In this document: one piece after another, positions 1-5,504 of the stretch
Numbering within the stretch: the first letter of the stretch is position 1
Layout of the letters: every line of letters begins with the position of its first letter
Source of the DNA: CAIKZZ01 sp035604595
GTDB lineage: Bacteria; Pseudomonadota; Gammaproteobacteria; Steroidobacterales; Steroidobacteraceae
NCBI GenBank assembly: GCA_035604595.1
Contig: DATNIE010000015.1
Span: forward strand, 1-6,151
Length of the DNA: 6,151 nucleotides
Direction of reading: 5' to 3'
Made by a program: the position numbers and the translations under genes
Notes under the pieces: model-generated
Database searches by the model: none
What the model saw: only the letters and a program-made list of their open reading frames with translations
Told to the model about the DNA's origin: nothing

Positions 1-1043
1 CCTTCCGGCACGGAGTAGCCCTCGGTGAACAGCTTGAAGTGGTGGATCAGCGATTCCATGTCTTCCTTCATCTCGACGCGCCGCGGCGGCGTGATCTTGT
101 GATCGGCGAGCATCACCGGGCCGGCATTCGCCTTCAGCCAGGCGACGCACTGGCGGATGATGCGGTTCGACTGCCTGAGCTCCTCGACGCGCACGAGGTA
201 GCGGTCGTAGCAGTCGCCGTTGACGCCGACCGGGATGTCGAAGTCGACCTTGTCGTAGACCTCGTAAGGCTGGAACTTCCTGAGGTCCCAGACGACGCCC
301 GAGCCGCGCAGCACCGGTCCCGACGCCGACAATGCTTTGGCACGCTCGGGGCTGAGGATCCCGATGTTGACGGTGCGCTGCTTCCAGATGCGGTTGTCGG
401 TCAGCAGGGTCTCGTACTCGTCGACGCATTTTGGAAACCGGTCGGTGAAGTCCTGGATGAAGTCCAACAGGCTCCCCGCGCGCGCCTCGTTCAGCCGGTC
501 GATCTCCTTGCGCGAGCGGAACTTCGAGGGCTGGTAGATCGGCATCGCCTCTGGCAGATCGCGGTACACCCCGCCCGGGCGGTAGTAGGTCGCGTGCATG
601 CGCGTGCCGGAGACCGCCTCGTAGCAGTCCATCAGGTCCTCGCGCTCGCGAAAACAGTACAGGAATACCGTCAGCGCGCCGATGTCCATGCCATGGGCGC
701 CGAGCCACATCAGGTGATTCAGGATCCGGGTGATTTCATCGAACATCACGCGGATGTACTGGGCGCGGAGCGGAATCTCCACCCCCAGCAGCTTCTCGAT
801 CGCCATCACATACGCGTGCTCGTTGCACATCATCGACACATAGTCCAGGCGGTCCATGTAGCCGATGCTCTGGTTGAAGGGCTTGGACTCGGCAAGCTTC
901 TCGGTTCCCCGATGCAGAAGGCCGATGTGCGGGTCGGCTTTCTGGACGACCTCACCCTCGAGCTCGAGCACGAGGCGCAGTACGCCGTGCGCCGCCGGGT
1001 GCTGCGGTCCGAAATTCAGCGTGAAGTTGTGGATGTCAGGCAT
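1..1043 (-). CDS. nuoD: NADH-quinone oxidoreductase subunit D (complex I 49 kDa subunit), 3' end cut by window
   Basis: NuoD forms much of the ubiquinone-binding cavity of respiratory complex I, in the peripheral arm facing the membrane. The frame runs from ATG at 1043 to the window edge without a stop, giving 347 full codons. The family is usually about 410-435 residues, so some 70-90 C-terminal residues lie outside. The N-terminus reads MPDIHNFTLNFGPQHPAAHG, the family signature. His19 (in AAHGVLR) and Tyr68 (in DRLDYVSMM) have the 49-residue spacing of the quinone-headgroup His/Tyr pair known from Thermus and mammalian homologues. HRGTEKL at 44-50 and the MWLGAHGMD segment near 113-121 are also typical. 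Its start overlaps the nuoC stop by 8 bp and I see only a weak ribosome site, so translational coupling to nuoC is likely. NuoC and NuoD are separate proteins here, unlike the fused NuoCD of E. coli and Pseudomonas. Identity is very secure. Confidence 0.97.
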   Translation of the reverse strand, partial: MPDIHNFTLNFGPQHPAAHGVLRLVLELEGEVVQKADPHIGLLHRGTEKLAESKPFNQSIGYMDRLDYVSMMCNEHAYVMAIEKLLGVEIPLRAQYIRVMFDEITRILNHLMWLGAHGMDIGALTVFLYCFREREDLMDCYEAVSGTRMHATYYRPGGVYRDLPEAMPIYQPSKFRSRKEIDRLNEARAGSLLDFIQDFTDRFPKCVDEYETLLTDNRIWKQRTVNIGILSPERAKALSASGPVLRGSGVVWDLRKFQPYEVYDKVDFDIPVGVNGDCYDRYLVRVEELRQSNRIIRQCVAWLKANAGPVMLADHKITPPRRVEMKEDMESLIHHFKLFTEGYSVPE

Positions 1044-1785
1044 TCGGCTTTGCCGGCGCGGGTGCCGGAACGGGCGGGCTTGCGGTGAGCCCCGGCGCGT
1101 AGCGGTGATCGCGGCGGATCACGCGCGGCACGAGGACGCGCGGCTCGATGCTGACCGGCTGATAGACGACTCGCTGCTTCTCCGGGTCGTAACGGACCTC
1201 GACGTGGCCTGACAGCGGAAAATCCTTGCGGAATGGATGCCCGATGAAGCCATAGTCGGTCAGGATCCGCCGTAAGTCCGGGTGGCCGCGGAACAGGATG
1301 CCGAACAGGTCGAAGACCTCGCGCTCGAACCAGTTCGCGCCCGGCCAGATGTCGACGACCGAGTCGGCGAGCGGCGGCTCGCCGGGCTCGCAATAGACGC
1401 GAAGCCTCAGGCGCCGGTTGTGGGCGATCGACAGCAGGTGGTAGACGACCGCGAAGCGACGCGTGTGGCTCCCCTCGCCCGCCGCATCCGTCGCGGGCTC
1501 GTTCGCCTCGCCGTCGCGGCGCGAGACGCCGCGGCTGAACCCCGTGGCCGTGGCTCGTTGGGTCTGCCACTCCTCGCGGCCGTAGTCGAGGTAATCGATG
1601 CCAGAGAGGTCGGCGAGCACCTCAAATCCGAGGTCCGGATCGTCGCGCAGCGCAGTGCACACGGCCTTGAGATCCGCCGTCGCCACTTCGACCGTCAGCT
1701 CCCCGGCCACGGCCGGCAGGCGCGTGATGCGCTCCCCGAACCGCGCGGCGAGGCTTGCTGCCAGAGTCTCAATGGCATTCGACAT
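1036..1785 (-). CDS. nuoC: NADH-quinone oxidoreductase subunit C (complex I 30 kDa subunit)
   Basis: NuoC is a structural subunit of the connecting module of complex I, packed against NuoD and NuoB. The product has 249 residues. The family signature spans roughly 153-200, including FEREVFDLFGILF, GHPDLRRILTDYGF, GHPFRKDFPL and EVRYD. Upstream, residues 58-75 (ADLSGIDYLDYG and following) match the conserved N-terminal domain. Residues about 76-109 are a charged, low-complexity linker containing GFSRGV, which I recall in xanthomonad NuoC proteins and which is absent from shorter homologues. The C-terminus after about residue 227 is a Pro/Ala-rich tail. The ATG at 1785 is preceded by GGAG (1795-1798) with a 9-nt gap. 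The gene lies 49 bp after nuoB and its TGA overlaps the nuoD start in the sequence ATGCCTGA. Not fused to nuoD. Identity is secure; the role of the linker is unknown. Confidence 0.97.
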   Translation of the reverse strand: MSNAIETLAASLAARFGERITRLPAVAGELTVEVATADLKAVCTALRDDPDLGFEVLADLSGIDYLDYGREEWQTQRATATGFSRGVSRRDGEANEPATDAAGEGSHTRRFAVVYHLLSIAHNRRLRLRVYCEPGEPPLADSVVDIWPGANWFEREVFDLFGILFRGHPDLRRILTDYGFIGHPFRKDFPLSGHVEVRYDPEKQRVVYQPVSIEPRVLVPRVIRRDHRYAPGLTASPPVPAPAPAKPNA

Positions 1786-1834
1786 CCGCTTCAGCTCCGC
1801 TCGCCGTCATCCGGACCGTCACTCGGGGCCGCGC

Positions 1835-2326
1835 TCATCTGGCAATCGTGCTCGTGCGGCGGATCTTCTGCTGCAGCTGCAGGATCCCGTACATCAGCGC
1901 CTCGGCCGACGGCGGGCAGCCCGGCACGTACACGTCGACCGGTACGATCCGGTCGCAGCCGCGGACTACCGAATACGAGTAGTGATAGTAGCCGCCGCCG
2001 TTGGCGCACGAGCCCATCGAGATCACCCAGCGCGGCTCGGGCATCTGGTCGTAGACCTTGCGCAGCGCCGGTGCCATCTTGTTGACGAGCGTCCCGGCGA
2101 CGATCATCACGTCGGACTGACGCGGGCTCCCCCGGAACACGACGCCGAAGCGATCGAGGTCGTAGCGCGCCGCGCCCGCGTGCATCATCTCGACGGCGCA
2201 GCAGGCGAGCCCGAACGTCATCGGCCACAGCGAGCCCGTCCGGGCCCAGTTCATCAGGTCGTCGAGCCGCGCGGTCACAAAGCCCTTGTGCGTAAGACCC
2301 GCGTCGACCTCGGCGACTAGTCCCAT
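1835..2326 (-). CDS. nuoB: NADH-quinone oxidoreductase subunit B (complex I PSST subunit, cluster N2)
   Basis: NuoB carries [4Fe-4S] cluster N2, which passes electrons to ubiquinone. From the ATG at 2326 the product has 163 residues. The ligand set is visible: tandem Cys42-Cys43 in FGLACCAVEMM, Cys107 in MGSCANGGG and Cys137 in VPGCPP; Cys124 (RGCD) is also conserved in the family. VVFRGSPRQSDVMIVAGT and NKMAPALRKVYDQMP are standard. I chose ATG 2326 because AAGGGAG (2334-2340) sits exactly 7 nt upstream. An in-frame GTG at 2347 would add seven residues but has no ribosome site of its own, and it would place the strong Shine-Dalgarno inside the gene. With ATG 2326 the gene overlaps the nuoA end by 10 bp. 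The N-terminus is shorter than the E. coli (about 220) and remembered xanthomonad (about 184) proteins, but the ligand-bearing core is intact. Confidence 0.97.
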   Translation of the reverse strand: MGLVAEVDAGLTHKGFVTARLDDLMNWARTGSLWPMTFGLACCAVEMMHAGAARYDLDRFGVVFRGSPRQSDVMIVAGTLVNKMAPALRKVYDQMPEPRWVISMGSCANGGGYYHYSYSVVRGCDRIVPVDVYVPGCPPSAEALMYGILQLQQKIRRTSTIAR

Positions 2327-2673
2327 TCGAGCGCTCCCTTCTTCCACTCGTAGACGAAGCCGACGGTCAGAAGTGCCAGGAACACCAGCATCGACACGAT
2401 CCCGAACCTGCCGACGACGTTAATCGACACGGCCCACGGAAACAGGAAGGCGATCTCAAGATCGAAGAGGATGAACAGGATCGCGACCAGGTAATAGCGC
2501 ACGTCGAACTTCAGGCGCGAGTCCTCGAACGCCTCGAAGCCGCACTCGTAGGGGGAGAGCTTCACGGCATTCGGATGCCGCGGACCCAGCACCAGGCCGA
2601 GGACAATCAGCAGCCCGCCGAGACCGGCTGCGATGATGAGGAAAATCAGGATCGGCAGGTAGTGTGAGAGCAT
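2317..2673 (-). CDS. nuoA: NADH-quinone oxidoreductase subunit A (complex I membrane subunit ND3)
   Basis: NuoA (ND3) is a small membrane subunit of complex I at the junction of the proton-pumping arm and the peripheral arm. The product is 118 residues from ATG 2673; an adjacent in-frame GTG at 2676 would add one residue and cannot be excluded. Three hydrophobic helices are apparent, at about residues 5-29, 61-82 and 88-107. The conserved loop between helices 1 and 2 reads KLSPYECGFEAFEDSRLKFD and is followed by VRYYLVAILFILFDLEIAF. The Cys in YECGFE is the residue that in ND3 reports the active/deactive transition of mitochondrial complex I. It opens the nuo operon, preceded by a promoter and a short leader of roughly 40 nt. 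The ribosome site is weak. The 3' end overlaps nuoB. Identity is secure. Confidence 0.96.
   Translation of the reverse strand: MLSHYLPILIFLIIAAGLGGLLIVLGLVLGPRHPNAVKLSPYECGFEAFEDSRLKFDVRYYLVAILFILFDLEIAFLFPWAVSINVVGRFGIVSMLVFLALLTVGFVYEWKKGALEWD
2334..2340 (-). promoter_or_regulatory. Ribosome binding site that fixes the nuoB start
   Basis: The minus-strand sequence AAGGGAG lies inside the 3' end of nuoA, 7 nt before the ATG at 2326. It is one of the strongest Shine-Dalgarno matches in the window and argues for this ATG over the in-frame GTG at 2347. Its position inside nuoA implies that nuoB translation is initiated by ribosomes finishing nuoA, or is coupled to them. Confidence 0.8.
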
Positions 2674-2720
2674 CACCCATGGCTCGGCGCCCGATTGCCG
2701 GGGCCCACCGCAACTGCCGT

Positions 2721-2749
2721 ATTCTAGACGCGGGCGTGGGTCGCGTCAC
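2721..2749 (-). promoter_or_regulatory. Candidate sigma-70 promoter of the nuo operon
   Basis: On the minus strand, GTGACG (2744-2749, four of six to TTGACA with the TGAC core intact) is followed after exactly 17 bp by TAGAAT (2721-2726, five of six to TATAAT). The predicted transcript would start near 2712-2715 and give a leader of about 40 nt before nuoA. It lies in the only sizeable gap between the tRNA and nuoA. The surrounding GC-rich sequence makes a chance -10 less likely. Readthrough from secG-tRNA could also contribute. Confidence 0.6.
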
Positions 2750-2760
2750 TCTCGCGCGAC
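2740..2760. repeat. Perfect 6-bp inverted repeat over the nuo -35 region
   Basis: The plus strand reads gtcgcg, a 9-nt spacer, then cgcgac. The two arms are exact complements. The repeat overlaps the candidate -35 element at 2744-2749, so it could be an operator or, as RNA, a hairpin just after the tRNA. There is no T-run after it in the minus direction, so it does not look like an intrinsic terminator. GC-rich short inverted repeats also arise by chance, so the function is open. Confidence 0.3.
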
Positions 2761-2782
2761 CGGAGAACTCGCCGGATTTCAG

Positions 2783-2867
2783 TGGTGCCGACGGCCGGAT
2801 TCGAACCGGCACACCTTACGGTGCTAGCACCTCAAGCTAGTGCGTCTACCAATTCCGCCACGTCGGC
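2783..2867 (-). tRNA. leuU: tRNA-Leu, anticodon GAG
   Basis: The 85-nt gene folds as a class II tRNA. The 7-bp acceptor stem pairs GCCGACG with CGTCGGC perfectly, and ACCA is encoded at the 3' end. The D-loop reads GGAATTGGTAGACGC. The anticodon stem CTAGC/GCTAG encloses the loop TTGAGGT, placing anticodon GAG at 2831-2833. The long variable arm is CACC-GTAA-GGTG, and the T arm is GCCGG-TTCGAAT-CCGGC. It decodes CUC and CUU leucine codons. It corresponds to E. coli leuU, which also sits directly after secG. Only 31 bp separate it from the secG stop and I see no own promoter, so it is probably cut from a secG co-transcript by RNase P and 3' nucleases. Confidence 0.97.
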
Positions 2868-2898
2868 AACGAAAACGGTCGGTTCCGGTCCTGCGGTC

Positions 2899-3327
2899 CT
2901 ACTTCGCGGGCGGCGGGCTCGGCGGTGCCTCGGTCGGCGCACCCGCGGGCGCACCGGCCGGCGCATTCGGTGGTACGGACGGCAGGTCGGAGGTGCTCGA
3001 AGGTGCCGGCACTCTCGTCACGGTCGTCGTCACGGGCGCAGGCACCGTGACGGGCACCTGGTCGAGCAGACTCTTCGGCGCGCCGGCACCCGCCCGGTGG
3101 CTCGCCATGTAGGCGAGCGCGAGGCTCGTGACGAAAAAGCACGTCGCGAGCACCGCGGTCGTCTTCGAGAAGAACGTCGAGGAGCCGCGCGCCCCGAACA
3201 CGGTGCCCGAGGCACCGGAGCCGAAGCCCGCCCCGGCATCGGCGCCCTTGCCCCGCTGCAGCAGCACGAGGCCGATGATCGAAGCCGACAGCAGCAGGTG
3301 AATGGTGAGCAGTATTTGTTGCAGCAT
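2899..3327 (-). CDS. secG: Preprotein translocase subunit SecG
   Basis: SecG is the small inner-membrane partner of SecYE that assists SecA-driven export. The product has 142 residues. Helix 1 spans about 4-23 and helix 2 about 57-75. The loop between them carries the signature LLQRGKGADAGAGFGSGASG, followed by TVFGARGSSTFFSKTT. After helix 2 comes a Thr/Pro/Val-rich tail reaching TSDLP at about 112-116, which resembles the C-terminal end of E. coli SecG. A further stretch of about 25 residues rich in Ala, Pro and Gly (GAPAGAP repeats) follows, so the protein is about 30 residues longer than the 110-residue E. coli one. The ATG at 3327 has only a weak GGA upstream. The gene starts 23 bp after tpiA and is probably translated from the same transcript. 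TAG stop at 2899-2901. Identity is secure. Confidence 0.95.
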   Translation of the reverse strand: MLQQILLTIHLLLSASIIGLVLLQRGKGADAGAGFGSGASGTVFGARGSSTFFSKTTAVLATCFFVTSLALAYMASHRAGAGAPKSLLDQVPVTVPAPVTTTVTRVPAPSSTSDLPSVPPNAPAGAPAGAPTEAPPSPPPAK

Positions 3328-3350
3328 TATTCCGTCATCCGCGGGGCCGA

Positions 3351-4100
3351 TCAGGCGGCCGCAGCGCAGATCCTCACGAACTCATCGGCCTTGAGCGAGG
3401 CGCCGCCCACGAGCCCGCCGTCGACGTCGGGCTTGCCGAACAGCTCTGCGGCATTGGCGGCCTTGACGCTGCCGCCGTACAGCAGCCGCACCGCCTCCCC
3501 AATTGTAGCATCCTGCGCGACCATCCGGTCGCGGATGAACCGGTGGACGTCCTGCGCCTGCTCCGGCGTCGCGTTCTTGCCTGTCCCGATCGCCCAGACG
3601 GGCTCGTAGGCAATCACGGCGGTCGCGAAGGCGGCGACGCCGGCGACCGCGAGCACTGCATCGAGCTGGCGCGCGACGATCGCGCGCGTCTGCCCGCCCT
3701 CGCGCTCCTCGAGCGTCTCGCCGACGCACAGGATCGGCACGAGTCCGCCCGTCTGGGCGGCGACGAACTTGCGCGCGACGAGCGCATCGTCTTCGCGGTA
3801 GAGCGCGCGCCGTTCGGAGTGGCCGACGATGCCGTAGCGGCAGCCGACGTCCTTCAGCATCGCCGCCGACACCTCGCCGGTGAAGGCCCCGTGCGTCTCG
3901 GCGCACACGTCCTGCGCGCCGAGCGCGATCGCGGAGCCCTTGAGCTGGCGACCGGTCTCCCACAGGTACACGAACGGCGGACAAACGACCACCTCGCACG
4001 GCGCGCTGTCGCTCGCCTCGATCAGCGCCTCGATCAGCCGGGCGTTGTCCGCGCGCGACCCGTGCATCTTCCAGTTGCCGGCGACCAGTGGTCGGCGCAT
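3351..4100 (-). CDS. tpiA: Triosephosphate isomerase
   Basis: TpiA interconverts dihydroxyacetone phosphate and glyceraldehyde 3-phosphate in glycolysis and gluconeogenesis in the cytosol. The product has 249 residues, the usual length for a complete TIM barrel. All catalytic elements are present: Asn9 and Lys11 in GNWKMHG, the electrophilic His94 in IVGHSERR, and the base Glu166 in AYEPVWAIGTGK, which also begins flexible loop 6. The phosphate-binding segments LLYGGSV (about 207-213) and GGASL (about 232-236) follow. The ATG at 4100 is preceded by AAGGA (4108-4112) with a 7-nt gap, so the start is well supported. A candidate promoter lies in the 66-bp gap after glmM. secG follows closely, and I recall the same tpiA-secG pairing in several gammaproteobacteria. 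Nothing odd is seen in the protein. Confidence 0.98.
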   Translation of the reverse strand: MRRPLVAGNWKMHGSRADNARLIEALIEASDSAPCEVVVCPPFVYLWETGRQLKGSAIALGAQDVCAETHGAFTGEVSAAMLKDVGCRYGIVGHSERRALYREDDALVARKFVAAQTGGLVPILCVGETLEEREGGQTRAIVARQLDAVLAVAGVAAFATAVIAYEPVWAIGTGKNATPEQAQDVHRFIRDRMVAQDATIGEAVRLLYGGSVKAANAAELFGKPDVDGGLVGGASLKADEFVRICAAAA

Positions 4101-4126
4101 CGCGGTGTCCTTACAAAAGGCGCGCG

Positions 4127-4155
4127 AGGATACCTATGGGTCCCCGCAAAATCAA
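4127..4155 (-). promoter_or_regulatory. Candidate sigma-70 promoter upstream of tpiA
   Basis: Between the glmM stop and tpiA, the minus strand has TTGATT (4150-4155, four of six to TTGACA) and, 17 bp on, TATCCT (4127-4132, four of six to TATAAT). Transcription would begin near 4119-4121, only about 20 nt before the tpiA ATG, leaving a short leader that contains the AAGGA ribosome site. This would allow tpiA-secG-tRNA expression independent of folP-glmM. The match is moderate, and co-transcription with glmM across 66 bp is also plausible. Confidence 0.45.
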
Positions 4156-4166
4156 CGGATTGCGGA

Positions 4167-5504
4167 TTACACCGCGGCGGCGGCCCTGACGACCTCGGCG
4201 AGACCCTCCGCCTCGGTGCGCACCTGCGCCTCATCGAGCCCCTCCACCATGACCCGGATCACGGGCTCCGTCCCTGAGGGTCTCAGCACCACCCGTCCGG
4301 TGCCGGTCAGGCGCGCCTCTGCCGCGGCCACCGCATCGCGGATCGAAGGCGCCTTGCTGACGTCGATGAGCTTGCCGACGCGGACGTTGAGCAGCACCTG
4401 GGGATAGAGGTGCATGTGAGTCACGAGCTCGGCGAGCTTCGCACCCGTGCGCTTCATGATCGCGAGCACCTGCAGCCCACTCACGAGCCCGTCACCGGTG
4501 GTCGTCTTGTCGAGGCACAGGAGATGCCCGGAGGTCTCCCCGCCCAGCACGCCGCCCGTCTCCCGGAGCATTTCGAGCACGTAGCGGTCACCGACCGCCG
4601 CGCGCCGGAACGCAATCCCGAGCGCGCCGAGGGCGCGCTCGAGCCCGAGGTTACTCATGACGGTCCCGACGACCGGGCCCTTGAGCCCGCCATGCTCGTG
4701 CCGCCCCCGTGCGATCACGTACAGCAACTGGTCGCCGTCGACGATGCGGCCGAGGTGATCGACCATCACGAGGCGATCGCCGTCTCCGTCGAGTCCGATC
4801 CCGGCATCGGCCCGCACGCCCGGCACCGTCAGCTGCAGGAGTCCTGGCTGCATCGAGCCGCAGCCGTCATTGATGTTGCGCCCGTTCGGCGAGCAGCCGA
4901 TCGGCACGATCTCGGCCCCGAGGTCCGCCAGCACGCGCGGTGCGACCTTGTAGGCGGCGCCGTTCGCGCAATCGATCACTATCTTCAGCCCATCGAGTCG
5001 CATGCCCTTCGGCAGCGTCGCGGCGCAGAAGTCCTGGTAGTGGCTGCGCGACCGGTCGACCCGCACGGCACGGCCGAGCCGGCCGGACTCGACGGTCGTC
5101 GGGGATTGGCCGAGGTGCCGCTCGATCTCGCCCTCGAGCGCATCGGACAGCTTGCCGCCGGAGCCGTCGAAGAACTTGATGCCGTTATCGTCGTACGGGT
5201 TGTGCGAGGCGCTGATTACGACCCCGAAGTCGCAGCCGAAGCGCTGCGTCATGTACGCGACGCCCGGCGTCGGAAGGGGCCCGGTCAGGTACACGTTGAC
5301 ACCGGCGGCGACGAACCCCGCCTCGAGCGCGGCCTCGAACATGTAACCGGAGAGCCGGGTGTCCTTGCCGATCAACACCGAGCCGCCCGCGGGCGCGAGC
5401 GCCCGGGCGGCGGCGCTCGCGAGCCTGAGCGCGAACTCCACCGTCATCGGCTCCGCCCCGACCTTGCCCCGCACGCCGTCGGTGCCGAAGAATTTCCTGC
5501 TCAT
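4167..5504 (-). CDS. glmM: Phosphoglucosamine mutase
   Basis: GlmM converts glucosamine-6-phosphate to glucosamine-1-phosphate, the step before GlmU makes UDP-GlcNAc for peptidoglycan and lipopolysaccharide. From ATG 5504 the product has 445 residues, the same length as the E. coli enzyme. Domain landmarks in order: FFGTDGVRG at 5-13; the phosphoserine loop ISASHNP with the active Ser100; the Mg-binding loop LDGDGDR with Asp239, Asp241 and Asp243; the sugar-binding GGETSGH around 321-327; and the phosphate loop RPSGTEP at 408-414. The frame is open further upstream to 5939, but that part is antibiotic-target folP read in another frame and has no GlmM similarity. The ATG overlaps the folP TGA (ATGA), and GGGAG (5512-5516) sits 7 nt upstream. 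It is probably activated by serine phosphorylation like its relatives. Identity is secure. Confidence 0.98.
   Translation of the reverse strand: MSRKFFGTDGVRGKVGAEPMTVEFALRLASAAARALAPAGGSVLIGKDTRLSGYMFEAALEAGFVAAGVNVYLTGPLPTPGVAYMTQRFGCDFGVVISASHNPYDDNGIKFFDGSGGKLSDALEGEIERHLGQSPTTVESGRLGRAVRVDRSRSHYQDFCAATLPKGMRLDGLKIVIDCANGAAYKVAPRVLADLGAEIVPIGCSPNGRNINDGCGSMQPGLLQLTVPGVRADAGIGLDGDGDRLVMVDHLGRIVDGDQLLYVIARGRHEHGGLKGPVVGTVMSNLGLERALGALGIAFRRAAVGDRYVLEMLRETGGVLGGETSGHLLCLDKTTTGDGLVSGLQVLAIMKRTGAKLAELVTHMHLYPQVLLNVRVGKLIDVSKAPSIRDAVAAAEARLTGTGRVVLRPSGTEPVIRVMVEGLDEAQVRTEAEGLAEVVRAAAAV

Noticed and set aside
39..1088. Long plus-strand open frame of 349 codons antisense to nuoD
   Set aside because: It mirrors nuoD codons; its composition (Arg, Ala, Val, His, Asp-rich without motifs) is typical of antisense frames in high-GC genes, and the opposite strand encodes an unmistakable NuoD.
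1282..2320. Overlapping plus-strand open frames (267 and 240 codons) opposite nuoC and nuoB
   Set aside because: Low-complexity Arg/Ala/Ser-rich translations across two secure genes; shadows of GC-biased codon use.
2755..2776. Possible terminator hairpin after the tRNA (minus-strand CCGGCGAG/CTCCGG)
   Set aside because: The stem is interrupted by a mismatch, would have a very small loop, and no T-run follows; not supportable as an intrinsic terminator.
2456..2812. Minus-strand frame of 118 codons overlapping nuoA and the tRNA 3' part
   Set aside because: It starts inside the tRNA and runs out of frame through nuoA, where the other frame gives a textbook NuoA.
2782..3609. Plus-strand open frame of 275 codons, starting inside the tRNA complement and crossing secG and tpiA
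   Set aside because: It crosses the tRNA gene and two well-supported minus-strand genes; no motif or ribosome site supports it.
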